64,000 nt of DNA from Nitrobacter vulgaris (lineage in GTDB: Bacteria; Pseudomonadota; Alphaproteobacteria; Rhizobiales; Xanthobacteraceae): contig NZ_JAVDPZ010000010.1 in the NCBI RefSeq assembly GCF_031453995.1, forward strand, positions 71,578-135,577. Reading direction: 5' to 3'. A program made the position numbers and the translations under genes. The notes below the pieces were generated by a model. That model was not told where the DNA came from and did not search any database. It saw nothing but the letters and a program-made list of their open reading frames with translations. Shown piece by piece: positions 26,605 through 35,214 of the stretch; the stretch's first letter is position 1; the number at the start of each line of letters is the position of its first letter.

Positions 26605-27852
26605 GTGGACAAGCCTGTCATCTCCGAGGAAACGCTGGTTGCGCCGGTCGTGGTTCCCGGGATCACGGAGAAGGCCGCCGCTACGGGTCCCGCCTATCTG
26701 GTGCTCGGCGGCATCAGCTTTTCGCATTTTCTCAACGACACCATGCAGTCGCTGATCCCCTCGGTTTATCCGATCCTGAAGGAAAATTACGCGCTCGACT
26801 TTGCGCAGATTGGAATGATCACGCTGGCGTTTCAGGTGACCGCCTCGCTGCTGCAACCCGTGGTCGGCTATGTCACCGACAAGAAAGCCCAGCCGTTCTC
26901 ACTTGCCGTCGGTATGGGCTTTACTTTCGTGGGGTTGCTGCTGCTGAGCGTCGCTCATGTCTACGGAATGATCCTTGTTTCCGCTGCACTGATCGGCCTT
27001 GGCTCTGCGGTGTTCCACCCGGAGTCCGCGCGCATCGCACGAATGGCGTCCGGTGGTCGTTATGGCTTCGCGCAATCGGTTTTTCAGGTCGGCGGGAATT
27101 TTGGTTCGGCGATGGGGCCGCTCCTGGCGGCTCTGATCATCGTGCCGTTCGGGCAGCCCAGCATCGCGTGGTTTTCGTCGATCGCATTCATCGCGATCGT
27201 CGTCCTGTTTCAAATCGGGCGGTGGTACAAGCTGCGGATCTCGCCGCATGAGAGTGCCCGGCCGCGCCGATCGTCGGAGACACCGGCGCCCGCGCGGACG
27301 GCGCTCGCACTGACGATTCTGATCGTGCTGGTGTTCTCGAAATACATCTACATGTCCAGCCTGACGAGCTATTACACCTTTTATCTGATCGAGAAGTTTC
27401 ACGTCTCGACGCAGACAGCTCAACTTTTGCTGTTTGTGTTTCTCGGCGCGGTCGCCATAGGCGTGTATTTCGGCGGTCCGATTGGCGATCGCTTCGGACG
27501 CCGCTATGTCATCTGGCTGTCGATCCTCGGGGTGCTGCCATTCACGCTATTGCTGCCGTTTGCAAATCTTGCTGGCACAGTGGTGCTGACGGTGGTCATC
27601 GGTGTCATCCTCTCATCCGCGATGCCTGCGATCATTGTGTTTGCGCAGGAACTGATGCCGCACCGTCTTGGCATGATCTCAGGCATGTTTTTCGGCTTTG
27701 CATTCGGCGCGGCGGGACTTGGTGCCGCGCTGCTGGGCGAGGTCGCGGATGCCAAGGGCATCGAGTTTGTCTATCAAGCCTGTGCGTTCCTGCCGGCGAT
27801 AGGTCTGCTGGCGATGTTCCTGCCGAAGATGCCGAAAATCCAGCACTCGTAG
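26605..27852 (+). CDS. fsr: MFS transporter, fosmidomycin resistance (Fsr) family
   Basis: A 415-residue, 12-helix major facilitator. The first helix region has GGISFSHFLNDTMQSLIPSV and then LKENYALDFAQIGMITLAFQ, a sequence typical of Fsr-type exporters, followed by FHPESARIARMASGGRYGFA and IGDRFGRRYVIWLS as MFS loop motifs. Family members export fosmidomycin or related small molecules by proton antiport, but the natural substrate is unknown. The start is GTG at 26605, directly after a perfect palindrome. Not in an obvious operon. Confidence 0.85.
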   Translation: MDKPVISEETLVAPVVVPGITEKAAATGPAYLVLGGISFSHFLNDTMQSLIPSVYPILKENYALDFAQIGMITLAFQVTASLLQPVVGYVTDKKAQPFSLAVGMGFTFVGLLLLSVAHVYGMILVSAALIGLGSAVFHPESARIARMASGGRYGFAQSVFQVGGNFGSAMGPLLAALIIVPFGQPSIAWFSSIAFIAIVVLFQIGRWYKLRISPHESARPRRSSETPAPARTALALTILIVLVFSKYIYMSSLTSYYTFYLIEKFHVSTQTAQLLLFVFLGAVAIGVYFGGPIGDRFGRRYVIWLSILGVLPFTLLLPFANLAGTVVLTVVIGVILSSAMPAIIVFAQELMPHRLGMISGMFFGFAFGAAGLGAALLGEVADAKGIEFVYQACAFLPAIGLLAMFLPKMPKIQHS

Positions 27853-28053
27853 TCGCCGCTGTAGGATCGCTCGTCCACGAACCCGTGTGCCAGCATCATC
27901 GTGACGGTTCGCCGTGCCGTTCACGGCCAGAATAAACTTACCGAAAATCAACCTTAAAAATTAGGGTTAAGCGGCTCTTAAGGATTTGGTGTCATCGTCC
28001 CTCCGAATTGGAGTGGGGCCGCACTTGCCTCACGGTACAAAGGGACGAAGCCG

Positions 28054-28905
28054 ATGCGTGGTGTAAAATTGCTCGTAGCCGCCGGAGCGGCATCACTATT
28101 ATCATCTGCCGCATTCGCCGCTGACCTGCCCATCGCGCCTCCGCCCTATTACGCCCCACCGGTCGTGGGTTTCGGCGGCTGGTACCTGCGAGGCGACATC
28201 GGATTCAGCAACCAGCGCGTGAGCAACATTGCGATGGCGGATGGCCGCAACGCGCAACTGCTGTCGTTGCAACAGACGACCGCTTTCGATGCCGCCGGAA
28301 TCTACGGCGTCGGTGTCGGCTATCAGTTCAACAACTGGTTCCGCGGCGACTTCACAGGTCAGTATCGCGGTAATTCGAACTTCAAAGGCACCGATCTTCT
28401 AACCTATCCAGCAGGCGGCGGGATTGTCGGAAACGGTATCAACAACTACAACGCCACCAAGTCGGAATGGCTTGTGTTGGCGAACGGCTATGCCGATCTC
28501 GGCACCTGGTGGGGCGTCACGCCATTCATCGGTGCAGGCGTCGGCGCAGCGCGCGTGACGATTGCCAATTACACCGATACCGGCATGGTCAACAATAACG
28601 GATTTGGCTTCGGCGCCTTCCCAAGCTTCGCAAACGCGCCGGCTGCGTCGAGGTGGAATTTTGCGTGGGCGCTTCACGGCGGTTTGGCCTACATGGTCAA
28701 TCCGGGCCTCACAGTTGAACTGGCTTACAGCTATGTGAATCTCGGTTCTGGAATGACGGGCGCGGTTTCCGATTACACCGGATTCACGCGGGGCGTTCCG
28801 ATGCAGTTTAACGACATCACGTCGCATGACGTGAAACTCGGCGTGCGCTGGTATTTCAACACCCCGCCGGTCTATGCCCCGCCGCCGCTGGTCACCAAGG
28901 GCTGA
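28054..28905 (+). CDS. Outer membrane beta-barrel protein (Omp25/Omp31-like)
   Basis: A 283-residue outer membrane protein. The signal peptide spans residues 1-22 (ending SAAFAAD), then a Pro/Tyr-rich linker and GWYLRGDIGFSNQ open an eight-stranded-type barrel with alternating aromatic strands (GVGVGYQFNNWFRGDFTGQY, LAYMVNPGLTVELAYSYVNL). The last barrel strand DVKLGVRWYFN is followed by a proline-rich tail, unusual because most barrels end in an aromatic residue. Preceded by AAAGGGACGAAG and followed by a strong terminator, so it is a single-gene unit. Confidence 0.85.
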   Translation: MRGVKLLVAAGAASLLSSAAFAADLPIAPPPYYAPPVVGFGGWYLRGDIGFSNQRVSNIAMADGRNAQLLSLQQTTAFDAAGIYGVGVGYQFNNWFRGDFTGQYRGNSNFKGTDLLTYPAGGGIVGNGINNYNATKSEWLVLANGYADLGTWWGVTPFIGAGVGAARVTIANYTDTGMVNNNGFGFGAFPSFANAPAASRWNFAWALHGGLAYMVNPGLTVELAYSYVNLGSGMTGAVSDYTGFTRGVPMQFNDITSHDVKLGVRWYFNTPPVYAPPPLVTKG

Positions 28906-28930
28906 GCTCTATCACCTCTTAACGGTTCTT

Positions 28931-28960
28931 AACGGCGCGGGAATTTTCCCGCGCCGTTTT
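28931..28960 (+). terminator. Strong Rho-independent terminator
   Basis: A 13-bp perfect stem AACGGCGCGGGAA/TTCCCGCGCCGTT with a two-base core loop, running into TTTTG. It lies 25 bases past the first outer membrane protein stop. Confidence 0.9.
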
Positions 28961-29114
28961 GCTTTCGTGCGGTTGATTCCCGACTGCTGCGAAGGGTCGG
29001 GCACGTCGATGGTTTGTCGACAATATGAAGCAATCACGCTGCGCAACAACGATTGGTTAAGGTTAACAGGCGATGATCGACACCACTCAAGTTGTGGTCG
29101 ATGGAGCGTTCACG

Positions 29115-29939
29115 ATGCGTAGACTTCTGCTGGCGGCGGTCATTTGCGGAGCGGCGCAGGGCGCATACGCAGCCGATATGCCCGACCTTCCGGTTCTGCG
29201 TGGATCGTATTCCGAGGGCCTCAGCACGGTGCGGACGGTGTGGCAGGGCTATTACATCGGCGGGCAGGCCGGCGTCGGTGAATCCGACATGAAATTCACC
29301 GGTGCAACGCGTGACATTGCGGCGCGGCTACTGTCAGGAACGGAAATGGAGCAGCAGCAAAATATCTCCTCGTGGCCGGTGCTTGGCAAGGGCTCCTCGC
29401 GTGGCGATGGCTGGGGCGGCTTCGTAGGCTACAATAGCCAATGGGACGATGTCGTGATCGGTGTCGAAGCCAATTACATGCACGGCTCGTTTGGCGGTTC
29501 GCAAACCGGATCGATGACCCGGTTTTTCACGCTACCTTCCGGTTATACGGATTCGGTGACCAACCAAGCTAGCGCAAGCATGTCGATTTCGGACATTGGA
29601 ACATTGCGCGCACGCGCCGGCTACGCGGTTGGATGCTTCCTGCCTTACATGTTCGGTGGATTGGCACTTGGCCAAGCGAATATCGTCAAGACGGCGCGGG
29701 TGTTTGGGACTCAAAATAATCCCAATGTGGCGCCACCTTTTGACGTCGTACCGTTTGACGATAGCGCAACCGACGTAAGGCGCAGCAGGCTTCTGGTTGG
29801 CTACTCTGCGGGTCTCGGGGTTGACGTCAATCTGATTGCCGGATTGTTCCTTCGCGCCGAATGGGAATACATGCGCCTAGCCACTCCGATCGATACCAGC
29901 ATCAACACAGTGCGCGCTGGTGTGGGCTACAGGTTCTGA
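29115..29939 (+). CDS. Outer membrane beta-barrel protein
   Basis: A 274-residue protein with a signal peptide (MRRLLLAAVICGAAQGAYAA) and a beta-barrel pattern: WQGYYIGGQAGVGESDM, GWGGFVGYNSQWDDVVIGVE, IGTLRARAGYAVG and a C-terminal strand ending VRAGVGYRF, with the terminal Phe recognised by the BAM machinery. It is of the same broad Omp25-like class as the preceding gene but divergent from it, so not a recent duplicate. The ATG at 29115 is chosen over 29073 because GGAGCG and the signal peptide fit it. Confidence 0.82.
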   Translation: MRRLLLAAVICGAAQGAYAADMPDLPVLRGSYSEGLSTVRTVWQGYYIGGQAGVGESDMKFTGATRDIAARLLSGTEMEQQQNISSWPVLGKGSSRGDGWGGFVGYNSQWDDVVIGVEANYMHGSFGGSQTGSMTRFFTLPSGYTDSVTNQASASMSISDIGTLRARAGYAVGCFLPYMFGGLALGQANIVKTARVFGTQNNPNVAPPFDVVPFDDSATDVRRSRLLVGYSAGLGVDVNLIAGLFLRAEWEYMRLATPIDTSINTVRAGVGYRF

Positions 29940-30031
29940 TCGTGGTTTGATTTCTGTTCATCGCGGTTGTCATCCAGCGTAACTGCCGGGAATATCCTTG
30001 ACGGGATCAGCTGATTCCCATATCCACAGCG

Positions 30032-30080
30032 GCGGGACACCTCCCCCCAACGGGAGGCTTGCTATCTGGAAGGATAGATC
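30032..30080 (+). ncRNA. serC leader (candidate cis-regulatory RNA)
   Basis: Directly before serC, GCGGGACA is followed by hairpin CCTCCC/GGGAGG and then by CTATC-TGGAAG-GATAG, whose loop holds the GGAAGG ribosome site; the ATG follows four bases later. This matches what I recall of the alphaproteobacterial serC motif, a candidate riboswitch or leader in which the last stem covers the ribosome site of the serC-serA operon. The ligand or mechanism is not established. Confidence 0.75.
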
Positions 30081-31253
30081 ATGACCGTTGCGAAGCCTGC
30101 TTCGCGGCCGAACGTGCCGCATTTCTCATCCGGCCCATGCGCCAAGCGCCCCGGCTGGACCCCCCAAAATCTCAAGGACGCAGCCCTCGGCCGTTCGCAT
30201 CGCGCGAAGATCGGCAAGACCAGGCTCAAGCTCGCCATCGATCTGACGCGTGAGGTTCTGGAAATTCCGGCTGACTACAAGATCGGCATCGTGCCGGCGT
30301 CCGATACCGGCGCGGTCGAGATGGCTTTGTGGTCGCTACTCGGTGCGCGTCCGGTAACAGCAATCGCCTGGGAGTCTTTCGGCGAGGGCTGGATCACCGA
30401 TATCCTCAAGCAGTTGAAGCTGAAGGATGTCACCAAGCTCACCGCGGGTTATGGTGAGCTTCCCGATCTTACCAAGGCCGATCCGGCCTCTGATATCGTT
30501 TTCACCTGGAACGGGACGACGTCCGGCGTGCGTGTGCCGAATGCGGACTGGATCAGCGCCACGCGCGAAGGTCTCACGATCTGTGACGCGACGTCAGCCG
30601 CTTTCGCGCAGCCGCTCGATTGGGCCAAGCTCGATGTCGTCACCTTCTCCTGGCAGAAGGCGCTAGGCGGCGAGGCGGCGCACGGGATGTTGATCCTCAG
30701 CCCACGCGCCGTGGCGCGGCTTGAGAGCTACACGCCGCCGTGGCCGATGCCGAAGATTTTTCGCATGACCAAGGGCGGCAAGCTGATCGACGGCATATTC
30801 GCTGGCGAGACCATCAACACGCCGTCGATGCTGTGCGTCGAGGATTATCTCGATGCGCTGAACTGGGGCAAGTCGGTCGGCGGCCTCAAGGGCATGATTG
30901 CGCGCGCTGACGCCAACACCAAGGTGTTGAGTGATTGGGTGGCAAAGACGCCGTGGATCGATTTTCTGGCCAAGGATCCGGCGATCCGATCAAACACATC
31001 AGTCTGCCTGAAGGTCGTCGACTCCACGATCACGTCGTTGCCGCCAGAATCGCAAGCCGATTTCGCCAAGAAACTCGTTGGTGCAATTGAGAAAGAAGGC
31101 GCGGGCTACGATTTCGGGTACTACCGCGACGCGCCACCGGGTCTGCGCATCTGGTGCGGCGCCACGGTGGAGGCGAGCGACGTCGCACTGCTGACGCAAT
31201 GGATTGATTGGGCCTTCGCCGAGGCCAAGGCCTCGCTTGCAAAGGCGGCGTAG
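30081..31253 (+). CDS. serC: Phosphoserine aminotransferase
   Basis: A 390-residue PLP enzyme of the second serine-biosynthesis step (3-phosphohydroxypyruvate + glutamate to phosphoserine). The N-terminus has FSSGPCAKRPGWTPQNL and GRSHRAKIGK; the PLP lysine is in FSWQKALGGEAAHG; RIWCGATVEASDV is near the end. This is the long alphaproteobacterial subtype (about 390 rather than 360 residues). It is expressed from a leader RNA and followed by serA after a 254-bp repeat-rich spacer. Confidence 0.95.
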   Translation: MTVAKPASRPNVPHFSSGPCAKRPGWTPQNLKDAALGRSHRAKIGKTRLKLAIDLTREVLEIPADYKIGIVPASDTGAVEMALWSLLGARPVTAIAWESFGEGWITDILKQLKLKDVTKLTAGYGELPDLTKADPASDIVFTWNGTTSGVRVPNADWISATREGLTICDATSAAFAQPLDWAKLDVVTFSWQKALGGEAAHGMLILSPRAVARLESYTPPWPMPKIFRMTKGGKLIDGIFAGETINTPSMLCVEDYLDALNWGKSVGGLKGMIARADANTKVLSDWVAKTPWIDFLAKDPAIRSNTSVCLKVVDSTITSLPPESQADFAKKLVGAIEKEGAGYDFGYYRDAPPGLRIWCGATVEASDVALLTQWIDWAFAEAKASLAKAA

Positions 31254-31276
31254 TCTCTAGGCTCGATGCCTTGTTT

Positions 31277-31500
31277 CCCTCTCCCCTGTGGGAGAGTGCC
31301 CGAACGAAGGGAGAGCGGATGAGGGGTGTTTCCCGTCGCCGCTTCAATCCTCACCCGCTCAATCTCGTTTCACTCGATTTCGTGACCCTATGAGCGAACT
31401 TCGCTCGTCTCGGCTCCCACAAGGGGAGAGGGAAGAAGCAGTCTCACAACTCACCCCGGCGCAGCGCGCCGACCCTCTCCCTCAAGGGGAGGATAGAGGA
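31277..31500. repeat. Intergenic inverted-repeat cluster between serC and serA
   Basis: CCCTCTCCCCTGTGGGAG at 31277-31294 is matched by its near-perfect inverse CTCCCACAAGGGGAGAGGG at 31414-31432 (one-base difference). A third related hairpin, CCTCTCCCTCAAGGGGAGG, lies near 31478-31497, close to the serA start. The copies can pair with each other or fold alone. Such CTCTCCCC...GGGGAGAG units are common mobile or palindromic intergenic repeats in this family. One may influence read-through from serC into serA. Confidence 0.7.
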
Positions 31501-31507
31501 CAGCATC

Positions 31508-33097
31508 ATGACCAAACCCAAGGTTCTCATTTCCGATGCGCTTAGCCCTGCCGCCGTGCAGATCTTCAAGGATCGCGGCATCGAGGTCGATTTCCAGCCT
31601 GCGCTAGGCAAGGACAAGGACAAGCTCGCCGAGATCATCGGCAACTATGATGGCCTTGCCATCCGCTCCGCCACCAAGGCGACCGCGAAAATTCTCGCCA
31701 ATGCCAAGAAGCTGAAGGTGATCGGCCGCGCCGGCATCGGCGTCGACAACGTTGAGATTCCGGCGGCGACGGCCAAGGGCGTCATCGTCATGAACACGCC
31801 GTTCGGCAACTCGATCACGACCGCCGAACATGCGATCACCCTGATGTTGGCGCTGGCGCGCGAAATTCCCGCCGCCGATGCCTCGACCCAGGCCGGCAAG
31901 TGGGAGAAGAACCGCTTCATGGGCGTCGAGATCACCGGCAAGACGCTGGGCGTGATCGGTTGCGGGAACATCGGCTCGATCGCCGCCGACCGCGCGCTCG
32001 GCCTGAAGATGAAGGTGATTGCGTTCGATCCGTTCCTGTCTCCGGAGCGGGCCAAGGATCTCGGTGTGGAGAAGGTCGAACTCGACGATCTGTTTACGCG
32101 CGCTGACTTCATCACACTGCATACGCCGCTGACCGACAAGACTCGCAACATCATCGACGCTGCCGCTATCGCCAAGATGAAGAAGGGCGTGCGCATCATC
32201 AACTGTGCGCGTGGCGGCCTGGTGGACGAGCAGGCGTTGGTCGATGCGCTCAACGCCAAGCAAGTCGCAGGTGCGGCGTTCGACGTGTTTGTTGAGGAGC
32301 CTGCCACCAAGAACGTGCTGTTCGGCCATCCCAACGTGATCTGCACGCCGCATCTCGGCGCCTCCACCACCGAAGCGCAGGAGAACGTGGCATTGCAGGT
32401 CGCCGAGCAGATGTCGGACTATCTGCTCACCGGTGCGATCACCAACGCCATCAATTTTCCCTCGATCACGGCGGAGGAAGCGCCGAAGCTGAAGCCGTTT
32501 GTCGAGCTTGCGGAAAAGCTCGGCTCGTTCGCCGGTCAGCTCACGGAGACCGGAATCTCAAAGGTGACCATTACCTATGAGGGGCACGTCGCCGAAATGA
32601 AGATCAAAGCGCTGACCTCGGCGGCGCTGTCGGGCCTGCTGCGGCCGATGCTGGGCGATGTCAACGTCGTGTCCGCGCCGGTCGTCGCTAAAGAGCGCGG
32701 CATGGTGGTGGACGAGGTCGTCCGCGCCGCGCAGAGCGATTATGAAAGCCTCATCACAGTAACGGTCGCAACCGAACGGCAGGAGCGTTCGGTGTCGGGA
32801 ACGGTTTACGCCGATGGTCAGCCGCGCCTCGTCGACGTCAAGGGCATCCGCGTCGATGCCGAGTTCGGCAAGTCGATGATCTACGTCACCAACGAGGACA
32901 AGCCGGGCTTCATCGGCAAGTTCGCCTCTCTGCTCGGTGACGCGGGCGTCAACATCGCGACGTTCAATCTCGGCCGTAACAAGCAAGGCGGCGACGCCAT
33001 CGCGCTGGTTGAGGTTGACGGCAGCGTGCCGGAGAACGTTCTCGCCAAGGTGCAGGCGCTGCCGCAGGTCAAGCAGGCCAAGGTGCTGACCTTCTGA
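31508..33097 (+). CDS. serA: D-3-phosphoglycerate dehydrogenase
   Basis: A 529-residue enzyme of the first committed serine step (3-phosphoglycerate to 3-phosphohydroxypyruvate, NAD). The Rossmann site is GVIGCGNIGSIAADRA, catalytic segments are CARGGLVDEQAL and TPHLGASTTEAQENVA, the middle (about 320-450) is the allosteric substrate-binding domain of long-type enzymes, and the C-terminal ACT domain begins at IYVTNEDKPGFIGK. The ACT domain is the usual site of serine feedback. In the same direction as serC, and very likely regulated with it. Confidence 0.96.
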   Translation: MTKPKVLISDALSPAAVQIFKDRGIEVDFQPALGKDKDKLAEIIGNYDGLAIRSATKATAKILANAKKLKVIGRAGIGVDNVEIPAATAKGVIVMNTPFGNSITTAEHAITLMLALAREIPAADASTQAGKWEKNRFMGVEITGKTLGVIGCGNIGSIAADRALGLKMKVIAFDPFLSPERAKDLGVEKVELDDLFTRADFITLHTPLTDKTRNIIDAAAIAKMKKGVRIINCARGGLVDEQALVDALNAKQVAGAAFDVFVEEPATKNVLFGHPNVICTPHLGASTTEAQENVALQVAEQMSDYLLTGAITNAINFPSITAEEAPKLKPFVELAEKLGSFAGQLTETGISKVTITYEGHVAEMKIKALTSAALSGLLRPMLGDVNVVSAPVVAKERGMVVDEVVRAAQSDYESLITVTVATERQERSVSGTVYADGQPRLVDVKGIRVDAEFGKSMIYVTNEDKPGFIGKFASLLGDAGVNIATFNLGRNKQGGDAIALVEVDGSVPENVLAKVQALPQVKQAKVLTF

Positions 33098-33130
33098 CCG
33101 GCCGAAGCCCGATCATGATGGATCTACGGC

Positions 33131-33172
33131 TAGAGCCTTTCCGCTTCTGATAAAATCAGAAGCGGTGCTCTA
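33131..33172. terminator. Hairpin between serA and the convergent peptidase gene
   Basis: TAGAGC...GCTCTA encloses a perfect 11-bp stem CCGCTTCTGAT/ATCAGAAGCGG with an AAA loop. It lies 33 bases past serA. No T-tract follows immediately on either strand, so it could be an intergenic repeat acting as a bidirectional terminator or mRNA stabiliser. Confidence 0.55.
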
Positions 33173-33247
33173 TGATTTTGATCTGACTCGTCACGCAAAC
33201 CCGGCATCCACTTCGCTAGAAACACCATAAGTCAGTCCGGCGTTTCA

Positions 33248-34801
33248 TCACTTCATCAGCGCGCGAACCTCGTCGCGCAGCGCCTGACGCGAGCCGTCGT
33301 GCGAATAGAACATGTGGCCGCCGGGATAGACCACAAACTTGACCCGATCGCGCGAGCCGAAGGTCGGTAATTGATCGAGGCGGATCTGGGAGGCGAGATA
33401 AGGTGTCGCCAGATCAAACAATCCATGTGCGACAAGCAGCTTGAATTTTGCGTCCGCAGCAAGCAGTTCGCGGATGTCAGACGTCGACTCGACGGACGAC
33501 CGGCTCTTGCCGAAATCCCATTCCCGGTTGACGCTGCGACTGAGCAGTTCATAGGAGCCCGCCGGTCGCCAGTTCAGCTTGTGTGCATAGAGTTCGAACG
33601 CCGCCGATGTCAGCGCGGATAGCAGCGGTTCCTCCGAAGGGTCGTTGAAGTCGCTGGCGCTTGATTCCGGGTAAGGGTCGAACCCCAGCACCGAGGCGTC
33701 ATAGCGTCCGGTTACCTTGTCGCTGCTGCGGTCGAAGGCGCGGCGGAATTCGCTGACGTCGAATCGCCCGGCGAGGCGGCGGCTCTCCGCCTGATCGATT
33801 CCCGTCAGCGACGCGAAGCGGTCGGCAAGCCGCCGCGTGGCTTCCGCATCGGCCTGTCCCTTGACGAGGTCGGTCAGGAAGTCACCCCGTGCATAGGCTT
33901 CAACGTCGGCCATGTCCGCGCGGGTCAGCGTTCTGTCCTTCTCCTTTTCCCGTGCAACCGCCGCCATGCTCGGCAGGCTTGCCACGAACCGGGTCAACCC
34001 CGCGCCCAGCACGTCGCTGAAGTCAAGCGCCGGGGAAATCAGGATCAGCCCCTTGACGGCGACGCCCTGCCGGGTCTGCAGGTTACGGGCGATCTTTGGT
34101 CCGCGAATGCCGCCATAGCTTTCGCCGGTGATGAATTTCGGCGACTGCATCCGGTCGGCTTTCTCCAGCCAGCGCCGGATCACCAGAGCAATCGAGTCCA
34201 CGTCGCCATCGACTGTGAGGAAGCGTTTTCGTGCGTCGTCCCCGTGCGCCACCATGCGGCTGTAGCCGGTGCCCAACGGATCGATGAAAACGAGATCGGT
34301 GAAGTCGAGCCAGGTTTCCGCGTTCGGCTCCAGCGGCATTGGAATGGAAGGGCTGGTGATCGCGCGGTCCATCGGGATGCGCCAGGGGCCGTTGCTGCCG
34401 AATTGCAGCCACGCCGAAGAGGCGCCGGGACCACCGTTGAAAACAAAGGTCACCGGGCGGCTGCGGGGATCGGCGCCGTCGAGTTGATAGGCTGTGGTGG
34501 CGATGTCCGCTTGCGGTTCGCCTTTGTCGTTAAAAATATGAATCGTGCCCGCCGTTGCGGCGAAGGCCAACGTCCGGCCCGGTAGGACGAGCTTATGCCT
34601 GGTGGTCGAATCCGGCGGCAACCGGCGATTGTCGGCGGTTGCGGCAGGCCGGTCGCCGCCGTCCCGAGGGTCGGCGGGCGTGGTTTCTGCATGGTGCGAT
34701 GGCGCGTCGGACGCCCCCTCGCGTGTGTAAGCGGCAGAAGGAGCCAGTATCGCCAGCAACATCGCTCCCGCGCATAACTCGCGGGTCATCAGACGGCGCA
34801 T
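33248..34801 (-). CDS. Secreted S10-family serine carboxypeptidase-like protein
   Basis: A 517-residue protein with an N-terminal signal segment (AGAMLLAILAPSAAY). The alpha/beta-hydrolase S10 signatures are present: FNGGPGASSAW (oxyanion hole, about 121-131), GESYGGIRGP with nucleophile Ser228, HGLFDLATPY with the Asp, and GGHMFYSHDGS with the His. It therefore looks catalytically complete and periplasmic or secreted. The frame continues upstream to 34888, but AGGAGGAG sits just before the ATG at 34801. It is convergent with serA and divergent from purA. Confidence 0.87.
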   Translation of the reverse strand: MRRLMTRELCAGAMLLAILAPSAAYTREGASDAPSHHAETTPADPRDGGDRPAATADNRRLPPDSTTRHKLVLPGRTLAFAATAGTIHIFNDKGEPQADIATTAYQLDGADPRSRPVTFVFNGGPGASSAWLQFGSNGPWRIPMDRAITSPSIPMPLEPNAETWLDFTDLVFIDPLGTGYSRMVAHGDDARKRFLTVDGDVDSIALVIRRWLEKADRMQSPKFITGESYGGIRGPKIARNLQTRQGVAVKGLILISPALDFSDVLGAGLTRFVASLPSMAAVAREKEKDRTLTRADMADVEAYARGDFLTDLVKGQADAEATRRLADRFASLTGIDQAESRRLAGRFDVSEFRRAFDRSSDKVTGRYDASVLGFDPYPESSASDFNDPSEEPLLSALTSAAFELYAHKLNWRPAGSYELLSRSVNREWDFGKSRSSVESTSDIRELLAADAKFKLLVAHGLFDLATPYLASQIRLDQLPTFGSRDRVKFVVYPGGHMFYSHDGSRQALRDEVRALMK

Positions 34802-35214
34802 CTCTCCTCCTGTTCTCGGCGGTTGAGCGGTAAGCCGAACATTGATTATCGAGCGTCCTTGAAAACTGTGGCGGGCACGGGACCGCATGGAAGCCGCAGG
34901 ACGCCACGTTTGTCAGGATGAATCAACGGCTTGGAGGGGCAGTTCGGGGCCGTTCCGGCTTGCGTCAACCGCACGCATCCTTTATCCGATGGGACGCCTC
35001 GCGTGGCTGGCGGCTTTGTATTGCGTCTGTCGTGTTTCGGCTGGCGGGGTGGTCCGGAAGATCGCTTCATTTTAGCTGCGATCTTTTTTCAAGCGAGTTT
35101 CCGAACCCACACCATTTACGACAATCACGAGTTGCCGGTGCCCTTCGAATTCGAGGTTCGTTACCGAAGGCGCTGTCGAGACACGCCCCACTTTTGCAAG
35201 GAATTTCCGCGGAA
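34802..35214. other. Divergent intergenic region before purA
   Basis: A 413-base space between the divergent S10 peptidase and purA genes. The purA reading frame stays open through most of it (to 34918), but that extension (Arg/Trp/Cys-rich) is not like the adenylosuccinate synthetase N-terminus. No RNA motif, repeat or convincing small gene was seen; it presumably holds both promoters. Confidence 0.6.
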
